The translations under genes and the position numbers were made by a program. Positions 19,173 to 29,673 of a DNA stretch of 64,000 nt are shown in pieces; the stretch's first letter is position 1; every line of letters starts with the position of its first letter. Location of the stretch: the NCBI RefSeq assembly GCF_021278025.1, contig NZ_JAIBHJ010000017.1, positions 1-64,000 of the forward strand, in the 5' to 3' direction. This DNA comes from Motilimonas sp. E26 (GTDB lineage Bacteria; Pseudomonadota; Gammaproteobacteria; Enterobacterales; CBDFNC01). The notes beneath the pieces are model-generated. The model had not been told where the DNA came from. It saw only the letters and a list, made by a program, of their open reading frames with translations, and made no database searches.

Positions 19173-19541
19173 TTACTCAGCTATCTCATGGCCCGCTTCT
19201 TTCCAACCACGAAAACCACCATCCATACTAATCACCTTGGTATAGCCCATTTTCTGCAAGTTTTCGACCGACAAAGCAGAACGATAGCCGCCGCCGCAAT
19301 AAACAACTATCTCTGTTGCTAAATCAGGACAACGTTGCTCAATATCGCGCTCTAATATCCCGCGTCCTAAATAAATTGCGCCGGGAATATGCCCTTTGGC
19401 CCATTCACTTTCTTCTCGATTATCAATCAGCACAAATTCCTTACCGGCATCTAGCCAAGCCTTAACGGTCGGGATGTCTGTTTCTTGAATTTGCGCGCGA
19501 GCTTGATCCACTAACGTTAAAAATCGTGTGCTGTGCTGCAT
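19173..19541 (-). CDS. rhodanese-like sulfurtransferase domain protein
   Basis: Single-domain rhodanese of 122 aa. The active-site loop is VVYCGGGYRSALS with the catalytic Cys carrying persulfide; FVLIDNREESEWAKGHIPGAIYLGRG is the conserved front part. No signal peptide, so cytosolic. It lies in a convergent/isolated position next to suhB and secF with no sulfur gene beside it, so its acceptor is unknown. Confidence 0.9.
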   Translation of the reverse strand: MQHSTRFLTLVDQARAQIQETDIPTVKAWLDAGKEFVLIDNREESEWAKGHIPGAIYLGRGILERDIEQRCPDLATEIVVYCGGGYRSALSVENLQKMGYTKVISMDGGFRGWKEAGHEIAE

Positions 19542-19675
19542 AAAAGTCCTTATTAAAATGTTCCAAACAACGGTAATGTGTTGCGTATGGGTGGCTAACT
19601 TAAGTTAGCAGTTAAGCAAAATAACGATAATGAGCATCGTATGTCTATCCAAATATTACCCCGAATAGTCATAAT

Positions 19676-19700
19676 AAAAAAACCCGCCGCAGCGGGTTTT
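19676..19700 (-). terminator. Rho-independent terminator of the queA-tgt-yajC-secDF operon
   Basis: Minus strand AACCCGC-TGCG-GCGGGTT then TTTTTAT, 24 nt after the secF stop codon. Confidence 0.85.
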
Positions 19701-19723
19701 GTCAGAAACTGATACTTATTGAC

Positions 19724-20671
19724 CTAAACCACTGGCTCTTGATCAGCACCTTCTTTTTCAATTTCAACGGGGATCATATGCTCACGGGAAATCCCCAAAG
19801 CAATGGCTAGAGCACTAGCAACGTAAACCGATGAATAAGTACCGACAAAGATACCCACTAGTAATGCCGTAGCAAAACCATGGATCATCGCGCCACCTTT
19901 TAAGAACAAGGCAATCAATACGAATAATGTAGTGCCCGATGTAATTAAGGTACGACTAAGGGTTTGTGTCAGCGAAATATCCACAATCTCTTTTGGCCCA
20001 CCCTTACGCACACGGCGAAAGTTCTCACGAATACGGTCAAATACAACAATGGTATCGTTGAGTGAGTAACCCACTACCGCTAACACCGCAGCTAACACTG
20101 TTAAATCAAACTCTAATTGAAACAGTGAAAAAACACCAAGTGTTAAAATAACGTCATGGCCTAGAGCTGCTACCGAGCCCAGTGCTAAACGCCACTCAAA
20201 GCGCATGCTCACATAAAGCAAGATACACGCTAACGCGACAATAATCGCAAGACCACCATTTTCCGCTAGCTCAGCTCCGACATTTGGGCCAACAAACTCA
20301 ATACGACGCATTTCTACGCCTTGATCTATGTTGGTCTTCAGTGCAGCCAGAATTTGCTGACCGATTACTTCACCTTTTACACCTTCAAGTGGAGCAACCC
20401 TCGCCATCACCTCTTTGGTACTACCAAAATGCTGCACAATGGCGCCTGGGAAGCCATTATCAGTTAGCACATCACGTACTTGATCTAAATCCGCGGGCTG
20501 TTCAAAACCCACTTCAATCAACGTACCGCCAGTAAAGTCCAAGCCCCAGTTAAATCCTTTAACTGAGATAATGCCGATTGCAAGCATGACTAAAAACAAC
20601 GACAGAAATGACGCTGGTTTAGCATATCGCATGAAGCGGATCGTATCGCCTGGTTTTAATATTTGAAACAT
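19724..20671 (-). CDS. secF: protein translocase subunit SecF
   Basis: Inner-membrane RND-like partner of SecD that uses the proton motive force to complete export through SecYEG. At 315 aa it has an N-terminal membrane helix (about 19-37), the periplasmic part starting GLDFTGGTLIEVGFEQP, then five helices including the LAAVLAVVGYSLNDTIVVFDR signature. Sixteen bases after secD; last gene of the operon. Confidence 0.97.
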   Translation of the reverse strand: MFQILKPGDTIRFMRYAKPASFLSLFLVMLAIGIISVKGFNWGLDFTGGTLIEVGFEQPADLDQVRDVLTDNGFPGAIVQHFGSTKEVMARVAPLEGVKGEVIGQQILAALKTNIDQGVEMRRIEFVGPNVGAELAENGGLAIIVALACILLYVSMRFEWRLALGSVAALGHDVILTLGVFSLFQLEFDLTVLAAVLAVVGYSLNDTIVVFDRIRENFRRVRKGGPKEIVDISLTQTLSRTLITSGTTLFVLIALFLKGGAMIHGFATALLVGIFVGTYSSVYVASALAIALGISREHMIPVEIEKEGADQEPVV

Positions 20672-20686
20672 AATTGATACTTCCTG

Positions 20687-22546
20687 TTAAATCGATAGCT
20701 TCTTCAGACGTTTACCGCCCCAAAGCAGGTTAACGATAGCGCGAGTACCGACAATAGAGGTAAACATTGAAGTCGCAATACCGATCATCAAGGTAACAGC
20801 AAAGCCTTTAACTGGACCGGTACCAACCGCAAATAAGATAAATGCTGTAATCAAGGTCGTAATATTGGCATCTGCAATGGTTGAAAACGCATTACCATAA
20901 CCTTCGTTAATGGCTTTCTGCACACTCTTACCATCCAGCAATTCTTCCCGAATACGCTCGAATATCAGTACGTTCGCGTCCACTGCCATACCAACAGTCA
21001 ATACAATACCTGCAATACCTGGTAAGGTTAATGTTGCGCCCGGCACCATCGACATGATGCCGACAATCATCACTATGTTGACCAACAGCGCCACATTCGC
21101 CACTAAGCCAAATGCGCGGTAGTAAATTGCCATAAAAATAACCACAGCAGCCATACCGTACATCATCGCCGCCATACCGTTATCGATATTTTGCTGACCC
21201 ATACTTGGCCCAATAGTACGCTCTTCAACAATTTGAATTGGCGCAATCAAGGCACCCGCACGCAATAGTAATGCTAAGTTATGTGCTTCAGCAGGGTTAT
21301 CAATACCAGTAATACGAAAGCTTCGGCCTAGTTGCGCTTGAATGGTTGCGACGTTGATAATCTCTTCGTGTTTAACCAGCTTACGCTTGCCGTTTTCGTC
21401 CTCTTTACCCGTTGGTAACCATTCAATAAACAAAGTTGCCATTGGCTTGTTGATATTATTTTTGGTCACACGCGACATTTTTGAGCCGCCTTGTGAGTCC
21501 AAATCAATATTAACTTGAGGACGGCTGTATTCATCCATGCTCGAGCGAGCACCAACAATATGATCACCGGTCAGCATAATTTGCTTTTGTAATACATAAG
21601 GTTGACCATCACGGTTCTTATAAACCTGAGATGTTGATGGTAAACGACCCGCAACGGCATCACGAACATCGGTTTTATCATCAACTAAACGAAACTCGAG
21701 CATCGCAGTTGCGCCAAGAATTTCTTTCGCTTGTGCCGTGTCTTGCACCCCTGGTAACTCAACAACGATACGATCAGAGCCTTGACGCTGTACTTGCGGC
21801 TCAGCAACGCCCAGTTGGTTGACACGGTTACGTATGATGGTAATGTTTTGCTCAAGGGCGTAATTCTTGGTTTCTTTAAGCTTATCTTCACTCATTGAAA
21901 CTTTTAATAAGTAAACGCCTTCACTTTCATCATCTTCAAACACAAAACCTGGGTATTTAGGCTTTAAGAAAGTCTCCGCCTCACCACGTGTTGCTTCATC
22001 GGCAAAACGCAAGATCACCCCATTATTTTGTGCATCTTCACGCACACCGCGATAGCGGATTTTCTCTTCACGTAACTCAGAGCGAAAATCACTGACCATT
22101 TGTTCTTTAGCTTTAGCAATAGCGGCATCCATGTCCACTTCCATTAAGAAGTGAACGCCACCACGTAAATCTAAACCTAATTTAAGCGGGCCAGCGCCAA
22201 GCGCTTCTAGCCAAGCTGGCGTGGCTGGCGCTAAGTTTAATGCAGTAGTGAATTGAGCACCTAATAGCTCAGAGATAAGCTCTTTTGCTTTTAACTGGTC
22301 ATCACGATTGACTAAGCGAACTAAAAATTTGCCTTCTTCAAGAGCAGCGCTTTTTACCGCGATATTAGCTTGAGAGAGTGCATCGTTAATTTGGCCCACG
22401 GTGCTCAGTTCAACTTCTGCGCCACGTTTGCCCGATACTTGTACGGCAGGATCCTCACCGTAAAGGTTGGGAGTTGCATAAAGTAAACCTATGGTGATCA
22501 CACAGATCACCATAATGTACTTCCACAACGGATATTTGTTTAACAC
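20687..22546 (-). CDS. secD: protein translocase subunit SecD
   Basis: Inner-membrane protein of 619 aa (E. coli 615) with one N-terminal helix, a large periplasmic domain containing [17 protein letters not shown], and five C-terminal helices with [18 protein letters not shown]. It pulls secreted proteins through the translocon together with SecF and YajC. Position between yajC and secF is the standard order. Confidence 0.97.
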   Translation of the reverse strand: MLNKYPLWKYIMVICVITIGLLYATPNLYGEDPAVQVSGKRGAEVELSTVGQINDALSQANIAVKSAALEEGKFLVRLVNRDDQLKAKELISELLGAQFTTALNLAPATPAWLEALGAGPLKLGLDLRGGVHFLMEVDMDAAIAKAKEQMVSDFRSELREEKIRYRGVREDAQNNGVILRFADEATRGEAETFLKPKYPGFVFEDDESEGVYLLKVSMSEDKLKETKNYALEQNITIIRNRVNQLGVAEPQVQRQGSDRIVVELPGVQDTAQAKEILGATAMLEFRLVDDKTDVRDAVAGRLPSTSQVYKNRDGQPYVLQKQIMLTGDHIVGARSSMDEYSRPQVNIDLDSQGGSKMSRVTKNNINKPMATLFIEWLPTGKEDENGKRKLVKHEEIINVATIQAQLGRSFRITGIDNPAEAHNLALLLRAGALIAPIQIVEERTIGPSMGQQNIDNGMAAMMYGMAAVVIFMAIYYRAFGLVANVALLVNIVMIVGIMSMVPGATLTLPGIAGIVLTVGMAVDANVLIFERIREELLDGKSVQKAINEGYGNAFSTIADANITTLITAFILFAVGTGPVKGFAVTLMIGIATSMFTSIVGTRAIVNLLWGGKRLKKLSI

Positions 22547-22565
22547 TATAAACGTCCTTGTAGAC

Positions 22566-22901
22566 TTATAGAGATTTCAGCGTACCTTTAGGCAAGATAG
22601 CACTAACAAAGTCTCTTTTAATAACAACTTGATTGTTCTCGTTTAACTCAATTGTGATGTAATCATTTTCATCTGATACTTTCACAATACGACCAACCAA
22701 ACCACCTTGCGTCAACACTTCATCTCCTTTTGACAGTGACGACATCAAGTTTTTATGCTCTTTTACACGTTTGTTTTGCGGGCGAAAGATCATGAAGTAG
22801 AAAATGGCAGCAAATACCACCAACATAAAAATCATCGACATGCCACCACCCTCGGCACCGGCGGCTGGAGCTGCATAGGCATTTGAAATCAAAAAGCTCA
22901 T
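22566..22901 (-). CDS. yajC: preprotein translocase subunit YajC
   Basis: A 111-residue protein with a membrane helix (about 20-40, [19 protein letters not shown]) and the conserved [23 protein letters not shown] cytosolic start. It associates with SecDF. Lies between tgt and secD. Confidence 0.96.
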   Translation of the reverse strand: MSFLISNAYAAPAAGAEGGGMSMIFMLVVFAAIFYFMIFRPQNKRVKEHKNLMSSLSKGDEVLTQGGLVGRIVKVSDENDYITIELNENNQVVIKRDFVSAILPKGTLKSL

Positions 22902-22927
22902 TTTTATTCCTCGTTCTTATTTAAAAA

Positions 22928-24070
<1,143 letters not shown>

Positions 24071-24124
24071 TCAGAAAAACAGTCCGATTGAAATTTGGTT
24101 AGTTAAGAGAGAGTGAGCTCTCGA

Positions 24125-25174
24125 TTATTTTAGGGTTTTACGGGTTAAAAACATGGCATCACCATAGCTAAAGAAGCGATACTTCTGTTCAATTGCCGTG
24201 GCGTAAGCAGGCATGATGTTATCAAACCCAGCAAATGCAGACACCAACATGATCAAAGTAGACTCAGGTAGATGAAAATTAGTGATCATGGCGTCCACTA
24301 ATTGAAATTCATAACCGGGGTAAATAAAAATTTGCGTGTCGTCGAAAAATGGCGCAAGAGGTTTCCCTTGAGCAAGAGTGGCTTGTGCAGCACTTTCAAG
24401 AGAGCGAACCGATGTAGTGCCCACAGCAATCACACGGCCACCACGTGCTTTAGTGGCGATGATTTTTTCCACCACTTCGGCTGGCACTTCCGCATATTCC
24501 GAATGCATTTTGTGCTCAAGCACATTGTCAACCTTCACTGGCTGAAACGTACCTGCGCCAACATGTAAGGTAACAAAAGCTTGATCAACACCTTTGTCTT
24601 TCAAGGTTTGCAGTAACTTATCATCAAAGTGCAAACCTGCAGTGGGCGCGGCGACAGCGCCTGGTTTTTTGTTATAAACCGTTTGGTAACGCTCTTTATC
24701 GGAGTCTTCGTCAGGACGGTCGATATAGGGTGGTAGCGGCATATGGCCGATACTTTCCAATACTTCCAGTACATTACGCTCGTCATTAATTTCAATCTCA
24801 AACAGCGCATCATGACGTTGCAGCATCGTTGCATTGACGGTGCCTTCAAGCAGTAGTTTGTTACCGGGCTTTGGCGACTTTGAACAGCGAACATGGGCAA
24901 GAAAGCGTTTGTCGTCAAGCACACGTTCAACCAATACTTCCAATTTTCCACCAGACTCTTTTTGGCCAAACATCCGCGCGGGGATCACGCGGGTATCGTT
25001 AAACACTAATAGATCGCCAGCAGACAGTAAATCCACAATATCGGTGAAGTTTTTATGCGCTACGACACCTGTATTCCCGTCTAAAGCTAATAATCTGCTA
25101 GAACTGCGCTCTGGATTAGGATATCGCGCTATTAACTCAGGAGGGAGTTCAAAAGAAAAATCGGCTACTTTCAT
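24125..25174 (-). CDS. queA: S-adenosylmethionine:tRNA ribosyltransferase-isomerase
   Basis: Transfers and rearranges the ribosyl part of SAM onto preQ1-tRNA to make epoxyqueuosine. The 349 aa protein begins [19 protein letters not shown], and shows [45 protein letters not shown] and the C-terminal [17 protein letters not shown]. First gene of the queA-tgt-yajC-secD-secF operon. Confidence 0.98.
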   Translation of the reverse strand: MKVADFSFELPPELIARYPNPERSSSRLLALDGNTGVVAHKNFTDIVDLLSAGDLLVFNDTRVIPARMFGQKESGGKLEVLVERVLDDKRFLAHVRCSKSPKPGNKLLLEGTVNATMLQRHDALFEIEINDERNVLEVLESIGHMPLPPYIDRPDEDSDKERYQTVYNKKPGAVAAPTAGLHFDDKLLQTLKDKGVDQAFVTLHVGAGTFQPVKVDNVLEHKMHSEYAEVPAEVVEKIIATKARGGRVIAVGTTSVRSLESAAQATLAQGKPLAPFFDDTQIFIYPGYEFQLVDAMITNFHLPESTLIMLVSAFAGFDNIMPAYATAIEQKYRFFSYGDAMFLTRKTLK

Positions 25175-25244
25175 TACTGCATACCATCACAAAAGAAGGC
25201 CGCTAGTCTAGGCTGCAGCCCGCTTAATATCAAGTATTCTCAGC

Positions 25245-26471
25245 TCAGTTAAGCCGAGTTGATAGCACAGTTCGACGATAAAGAGTCAGTAAAGCAAGCC
25301 AACTAAGCCATAAAAAGCCTATAGAGCCCCCGCCGCCCGACAGCCCTTGCTGTTCAGCGATAGTGTTATCCGCATTAACTGCAATGCTAAAAGCTAATCG
25401 CGCCAGCGAACCGTCTGAAGCGTATGCGGAAATACTAACCAAATAAATATCATCTGGGCTACCAGCTAGGGTTAGTAGCAAGTCACAACTTTGCGCCGGT
25501 GCCAACACTTGACCGAGACAAGCTTCGTTATTCAATGCCAACGCGGTCGAGCCTTCTTGCACGATTTGAGTAACAGTGAGCGCCTCATTTGTCGGGTTAA
25601 ATATTGATACCTTATGCACTAACTGTTCGTCAGTAAAAATAGGGGCATTACTGAATAACAGACCTTGACGCTGAGCATTAATCCACTCCAAATAATCTGG
25701 TACAAAAGTAAACGCCGCTGGCAGCCCGGCTAGCCCACACGCGTCGGCTGCGCCAAAACTAACAATGCCAAATTGTTGTCGTCCTGTATCAGTTTCTGCT
25801 AATACAGGACCTCCTGAATCACCAAAGCAAGTATCTTGTAATACCTCACCGCCCGCACAGAATACAGAATCCGAAACATAGCCATAAGGACAAGGTTGAT
25901 AGGGTAAAAAAACCGATTTGAGCTGATTCGGATAATGATTTCCCGCTTGGTTATCGGCTCCCCAACCTTGCGCTTCAAACAAGGTATTACCAATACTAAA
26001 CTGGGACAAATTACCTGTTCCAAGGGCAGTAATAAAGCTATTGATAGGCTCAGCCACATAAAGTAAGGCAATATCATCATTCAAGCGGCTGGCATTAAAG
26101 TTCGGGTGAATCAGTACCCGATCAATGTTAGCGCGTCGACTGTAATCACCTGAGTCACTTAACTTAACACCGCTGTAAAATATTTCGAGGGGATAGTCTT
26201 CAATGCCATCACGATTAGCATCCTGAGATTCTGCGTTGACGCAGTGTGCCGCTGTTAATAACCAATGAGGAGAAATTAAGGTAGCGCCGCAAAAGTGATA
26301 CAAAACACCGTCTCGCCATACCTGCAAACTGACGATCCCAGTGTTAGGCTGTGTGACGGTTTGGCCACCGACGATTCTTGGTGCTATTGCGCCAGCACCA
26401 ACCAAACAAAAGCTAATAGTTAACGCTGCCGTTATTCGGATCAACACGCCATGTCTTAAACATTTAAGCAT
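25245..26471 (-). CDS. secreted trypsin-like serine protease with GlyGly-CTERM sorting tail
   Basis: Chymotrypsin-family (S1) protease of 408 aa. A signal peptide (1 to about 29) is followed by PR-IVGG, so activation would be cleavage after Arg32. The catalytic triad is His76 (LTAAHC), Asp133 (NDDIALL) and Ser219 (GDSGGP). After the protease domain comes a roughly 110-residue beta-rich extension, then a GGGG run (379-382), a hydrophobic helix (384-398) and RR: a GlyGly-CTERM tail, the known substrate signal for rhombosortase and type II secretion in Vibrio and Shewanella. The closest known relatives are VesB-like proteases. No rhombosortase gene is in the window. Confidence 0.9.
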   Translation of the reverse strand: MLKCLRHGVLIRITAALTISFCLVGAGAIAPRIVGGQTVTQPNTGIVSLQVWRDGVLYHFCGATLISPHWLLTAAHCVNAESQDANRDGIEDYPLEIFYSGVKLSDSGDYSRRANIDRVLIHPNFNASRLNDDIALLYVAEPINSFITALGTGNLSQFSIGNTLFEAQGWGADNQAGNHYPNQLKSVFLPYQPCPYGYVSDSVFCAGGEVLQDTCFGDSGGPVLAETDTGRQQFGIVSFGAADACGLAGLPAAFTFVPDYLEWINAQRQGLLFSNAPIFTDEQLVHKVSIFNPTNEALTVTQIVQEGSTALALNNEACLGQVLAPAQSCDLLLTLAGSPDDIYLVSISAYASDGSLARLAFSIAVNADNTIAEQQGLSGGGGSIGFLWLSWLALLTLYRRTVLSTRLN

Positions 26472-26631
26472 TAGCCTATCTCCTTTGCCTGCTTATGTTT
26501 AAGCTTAGGCGTAAAGTGCAATAGCGGTATCTCACTAGCATAATTTAAAGGTCAATATTCAATTGCCCATAGCACCAAGCAATCCATAGACTGAAAGGAG
26601 TAATGATTTAAAAACAAATAATTATGCAAAC

Positions 26632-26645
26632 ATGATAAAGATCAA
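26632..26645 (+). promoter_or_regulatory. candidate FNR-type site upstream of the CBS-domain gene
   Basis: ATGATAAAGATCAA matches the FNR consensus TTGATNNNNATCAA at all but one position. A -10-like TAGATT at 26668-26673 would place the start of transcription about 41 bp from the site centre, the spacing of an FNR-activated class II promoter. Sequence match only; the regulator itself is not in the window. Confidence 0.5.
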
Positions 26646-26700
26646 CAGCAAAATATCTGCCATTGACTAGATTTAAAGTAATGTAATAGGAGGGTTCACT

Positions 26701-27138
26701 ATGATTACTGTAGCCGATATCATGAGCACGAGCTTACACACCCTTAGCCCTCAAGATACCCTTGGCGACGCGGCCAAGTTTATGGCTGATAAGCGCATAC
26801 GACATATCCCCATAGTCAACGAAGCAGAGCAACTGGTGGGTTTAATTTCGGAACGAGATCTACTCGCAGCGAAGCAATCAAGCGTGATTAAGGACACAGG
26901 CGACAATGCGCCTTGGACTAAGATAACCATTGCTCAAATTATGACGAGAAATTTAACCACAGTTGATCCAAAAGCCAGTGTTAAAAGCGCTGCCATTTAT
27001 ATCCAGCAGCACAGATTTGGTTGTCTACCGGTAGTCAGGAAGGAAAAACTTTTAGGTATCATCACCGATACCGATTTTGTTGCAGTGGCCATAAACTTAT
27101 TAGAAATCGAAGAACTGCACGCCCCTAATGAAGTTTAA
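26701..27138 (+). CDS. CBS-domain-pair protein
   Basis: A 145-residue protein made of two CBS motifs (about 5-60 and 78-138) and nothing else. MTVADIMS-like openings (ITVADIMSTSLHTLSPQDTLGDAA; IAQIMTRNLTTVDPKASVKSAA) and GLISERDLL / GIITDTDFV are typical. CBS pairs bind adenine nucleotides and usually regulate another protein, which is not identifiable here. Strong ribosome site (AGGAGGG) upstream. It has no terminator directly after it. A candidate FNR site suggests expression under low oxygen. Confidence 0.9.
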   Translation: MITVADIMSTSLHTLSPQDTLGDAAKFMADKRIRHIPIVNEAEQLVGLISERDLLAAKQSSVIKDTGDNAPWTKITIAQIMTRNLTTVDPKASVKSAAIYIQQHRFGCLPVVRKEKLLGIITDTDFVAVAINLLEIEELHAPNEV

Positions 27139-27254
27139 CTTGTAATATAGTTTCATTATAAAGCATGATTTTTGGCTAACTTAGCTCATCCGACCTTATT
27201 AATTGCATAAAATGGCCAGCTAATAAGTGATTAAATTACATTTTTGGCTTGCAT

Positions 27255-27270
27255 TGTGAGATTCATCACA
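27255..27270 (+). promoter_or_regulatory. consensus CRP-binding site
   Basis: TGTGA-GATTCA-TCACA, a perfect match to both CRP core half-sites with six-base spacing, flanked by AT and TT. It lies inside a 406 bp gap between the CBS gene and a gene on the other strand. TATCGA at 27292-27297 could serve as the -10 of a class II CRP promoter starting near 27304. Confidence 0.75.
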
Positions 27271-27354
27271 TTAACATGCGCCCATATCATTTATCGATGT
27301 ATTGCTTAGCAAGCCAATACAGGCACTCATGAAGTGAATTGCAGTGCAGGTAAG

Positions 27355-27441
27355 ATGAGTTTTCCATTAAGTGGCATAGGATGTGAGCGCTTAATGCTAA
27401 TGAGTAGACGATACTTGTTAAACTATTCCTTGTTTTTTTAA
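27355..27441 (+). CDS. possible 28-residue peptide inside the candidate small RNA
   Basis: ATG with CAGGTAAG just upstream, 28 codons, and a TAA that falls exactly at the start of the terminator stem. The peptide starts MSFPLSGIGCERL and ends in a hydrophobic, Tyr/Leu/Phe-rich tail (YLLNYSLFF). Short ORFs this size occur by chance, so this is tentative. A regulatory RNA with a small ORF (like SgrS or Spot 42) is one possible reading. Confidence 0.25.
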   Translation: MSFPLSGIGCERLMLMSRRYLLNYSLFF

Positions 27442-27469
27442 CCCTGCTTAACCAAGCAGGGTTTTTTTT
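27440..27469 (+). terminator. strong Rho-independent terminator
   Basis: AACCCTGCTT-AACC-AAGCAGGGTT, a perfect 10 bp stem with four-base loop, followed by TTTTTT. It faces the plus strand, and the only annotated plus-strand gene upstream (CBS) ended 300 nt earlier. Confidence 0.92.
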
Positions 27470-27544
27470 ACCTTAAAAATAATCACTTAAGCCGTTTCAT
27501 CTAGTTTCTAACGACTCCGCTATTACAAATGCACTACCACCCTG

Positions 27545-27982
27545 TTATTTAAACGCTGAAAAACAGCTCTGCTCAAGCCAATCTTGTTGGCGTTTTGAAA
27601 CCTCAACCTTAAGGATCTTGTCATATTCACTCGCCTGCTGTTCCATCAATGCTTCAAGTAAAGCGATGCGCTTGGCGATCCAGCGACAGCTAGGGGATAA
27701 ATCTTGATGCAATGAAAACACATCATCTAACTCGCCAACGGGCTGATAGACCTGTTGTGACTGTCTCGTTGAATTTGCAGTAACGGGCTGTGTTTCTAAG
27801 CTGATCTCAAATTCCATAAAACGTTTATTTAACCGTACCTCTGGCGCAGGTGGCTTATCGGTATAGTGGATCACGCCCTTTTCATCAATCCATGAAAACA
27901 ATGTTTGAGCAGAGCCTATTTCACTCGATAACAAGGCTAACAAACAAGCACAACACCAAAAACGATGCAATAGAACCCTCAT
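27545..27982 (-). CDS. DUF4124 domain protein, exported
   Basis: A 145-residue protein with a signal peptide (about 1-25, MRVLLHRFWCCACLLALLSS then SAQ) and an N-terminal DUF4124 motif, TLFSWIDEKGVIHYTDKPP, right after it. The rest is helical and polar (RIALLEALMEQQASEYDK). DUF4124 proteins are periplasmic and of unknown function. The ATG at 27982 is chosen because GGTG lies upstream; a GTG two codons earlier is the alternative. Divergent from ppk2. Confidence 0.82.
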   Translation of the reverse strand: MRVLLHRFWCCACLLALLSSEIGSAQTLFSWIDEKGVIHYTDKPPAPEVRLNKRFMEFEISLETQPVTANSTRQSQQVYQPVGELDDVFSLHQDLSPSCRWIAKRIALLEALMEQQASEYDKILKVEVSKRQQDWLEQSCFSAFK

Positions 27983-28111
27983 AATCACCTATCTTACTTA
28001 GCCTAACAACTGGATGCCATTACCTATACTAGTATAAATATAGGCACAAAAATATTTACAGTATAGTTAATATCAGACTAAACAGTCAGTTATAAAGCGC
28101 TAGGGTGAGAG

Positions 28112-28897
28112 ATGAAAAAACCATCAAAGAAAAAATATGAACGAACGCTGCTCAAGCTACAAACTGAGTTAGTGATGCTGCAACAATGGGTAGTCGAACA
28201 TCAGCTTAAGGTAGTAGTGCTATTTGAAGGCCGTGATGCTGCAGGTAAAGGAGGAGTAATCAAGCGCATTACAGAAAAGCTTAACCCTAGGGTATGCCGC
28301 ATTGCCGCCCTGCCCGCGCCAAATGACCGAGAAAAAAGTCAGTGGTATTTTCAACGCTATGTGGCACATCTGCCAGCAGGTGGAGAGATCGTACTATTTG
28401 ACCGTAGCTGGTATAACCGAGCCGGCGTAGAAAGAGTCATGGGGTTTTGCGACGAGGAACAATATCGCGATTTTCTGCACTCTTGCCCTAAATTTGAACG
28501 CATGTTGACACAATCTGGCATTATTTTAATTAAGTACTGGTTTTCAGTTTCCGATGAGGAGCAAGAAAGGCGTTTTCTGGATCGTATTAATGACCCCTTA
28601 AAACGTTGGAAATTTAGCCCCATGGATCTTGAATCGCGTAGCCGCTGGGCTGCTTATTCAGAAGCTAAAGATGAAATGTTTGCATATACCGACACCACTT
28701 CTAATCCATGGTGGGTAGTCAATTCAGATAACAAAAAAAGCGCGCGACTCAATTGCATTAGCCACTTGCTTAGTCAAATTGATTATCAAGCTTTACCCGC
28801 CAAAGAAATTGTTTTACCGCCATTAAACAAAAAGGCGCAAGAGAAATATCTCCGCGCGCCTCTAGACAGTCAGAATTTTGTGCCTGAATTATTTTAA
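28112..28897 (+). CDS. polyphosphate kinase 2 (PPK2 family)
   Basis: PPK2-family enzyme of 261 aa that transfers phosphate between polyphosphate and nucleotides. The Walker A motif FEGRDAAGKGG is at residues 38-48 and the lid/Walker B region VLFDRSWYNRAGVERVMGF begins at 94. The one-domain layout and length point to class I (nucleoside diphosphate to triphosphate), though the class is not certain from sequence alone. Converges on cysQ with 14 bp between. No ppk1 or ppx is nearby. Confidence 0.92.
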   Translation: MKKPSKKKYERTLLKLQTELVMLQQWVVEHQLKVVVLFEGRDAAGKGGVIKRITEKLNPRVCRIAALPAPNDREKSQWYFQRYVAHLPAGGEIVLFDRSWYNRAGVERVMGFCDEEQYRDFLHSCPKFERMLTQSGIILIKYWFSVSDEEQERRFLDRINDPLKRWKFSPMDLESRSRWAAYSEAKDEMFAYTDTTSNPWWVVNSDNKKSARLNCISHLLSQIDYQALPAKEIVLPPLNKKAQEKYLRAPLDSQNFVPELF

Positions 28898-28906
28898 ATT
28901 CGGACT

Positions 28907-28935
28907 AACCCTTATTTTACTTCAAAATAAGGGTT
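28907..28935. terminator. possible shared terminator between ppk2 and cysQ
   Basis: A perfect 12 bp inverted repeat (AACCCTTATTTT / AAAATAAGGGTT, loop of five) covers the last codons and stop of cysQ and lies 10 bp after ppk2. It lacks a long T-run, so it may act as a weak terminator for ppk2 or protect the 3' end. Confidence 0.4.
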
Positions 28936-29673
28936 TAACAGGGATTCCTGATGATTATAAAGCAATGCACTGCCATCAAGTTGACACACCGTTGCCCCTG
29001 CTTGCTCTGCCACACAATGCCCTGCACCTGTATCCCAATTCATGGTAGGCCCTAAACGAGGATAAATGTGAGCGACACCTTCTGCTACCATGCAAAACTT
29101 TAACGAGCTGCCTACAGGTACCATCTCGTAGTGTTCAAAGCGAGTTAAATATTCCGCTAAGTCTGGACTGGGATGCGAGCGGCTACCGACAATTTTAACC
29201 GTTTCACCCACTGCTGGTGCTACAACTTTCAGGCGACGTGTCGCGCCATTTTCCGTTAAGAACGAACCATTTTCATCAGCAAAGTACAGTTTATCTAATA
29301 CTGGCGCATATACCACACCTAGCACTGGCTTATTGTTATGGATCAGCGCAATATTGACCGTGAACTCACCATTTTTTTTGATGAACTCTTTGGTGCCATC
29401 AAGGGGATCAACTAACCAAAAAGTCTGCCACGTTTGGCGCTCTTGCCAGCTAATATCGGCCGCCTCTTCAGATAATATTGGGATATCAGGTGTCGTCGCC
29501 TGAAGCCCTTTAACAATTACATTATGTGCGGCCAAGTCGGCTTCTGTTAATGGTGACTCATCAGACTTAGTTTGCACTTCAAAATCACGCTGATAAATCT
29601 CAAGGATCGCCTCACCTGCTAAACGTGCAATATTGCAAATATCAGCAATGGGTTTATCGATTAATGTAGCCAT
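28912..29673 (-). CDS. cysQ: 3'(2'),5'-bisphosphate nucleotidase CysQ
   Basis: IMPase-family phosphatase of 253 aa that destroys PAP, the by-product of PAPS reduction, and so keeps the sulfate pathway running. Metal motifs are PILSEEAAD and [21 protein letters not shown] (split here by short gaps), and the C-terminal [18 protein letters not shown] chose the ATG at 29673 because GGAGCAAC precedes it; the longer frame lies inside cysC. It overlaps the end of cysC by 20 bp, an unusually long overlap for this operon. Confidence 0.95.
   Translation of the reverse strand: MATLIDKPIADICNIARLAGEAILEIYQRDFEVQTKSDESPLTEADLAAHNVIVKGLQATTPDIPILSEEAADISWQERQTWQTFWLVDPLDGTKEFIKKNGEFTVNIALIHNNKPVLGVVYAPVLDKLYFADENGSFLTENGATRRLKVVAPAVGETVKIVGSRSHPSPDLAEYLTRFEHYEMVPVGSSLKFCMVAEGVAHIYPRLGPTMNWDTGAGHCVAEQAGATVCQLDGSALLYNHQESLLNPYFEVK

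Larger units (their letters stand above)
27304..27470 (+). ncRNA. candidate CRP-controlled small RNA (possibly dual-function)
   Basis: The gap 27139-27544 holds a CRP site, a plausible -10 (27292-27297) and a strong terminator (27440-27469), bounding an RNA of about 165 nt. Small hairpins can be drawn (TTGC/GCAA at about 27300-27311; CACT/AGTG; CATTAAG/CTTAATG), and a U-rich tract before the terminator would suit Hfq. Inside lies a 28-codon ORF (27355-27441), MSFPLSGIG and so on, preceded by CAGGTAAG. It could instead be the 3' end of a long CBS transcript. The start site and the RNA's existence are inferred. Confidence 0.45.

Noticed and set aside
27304-27470. Candidate RNA as a true Spot 42
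   Set aside because: Only the AGGTAAGATG stretch matches. The conserved 5' end and the GC-rich terminator of Spot 42 are absent, and it is not next to polA or engB.
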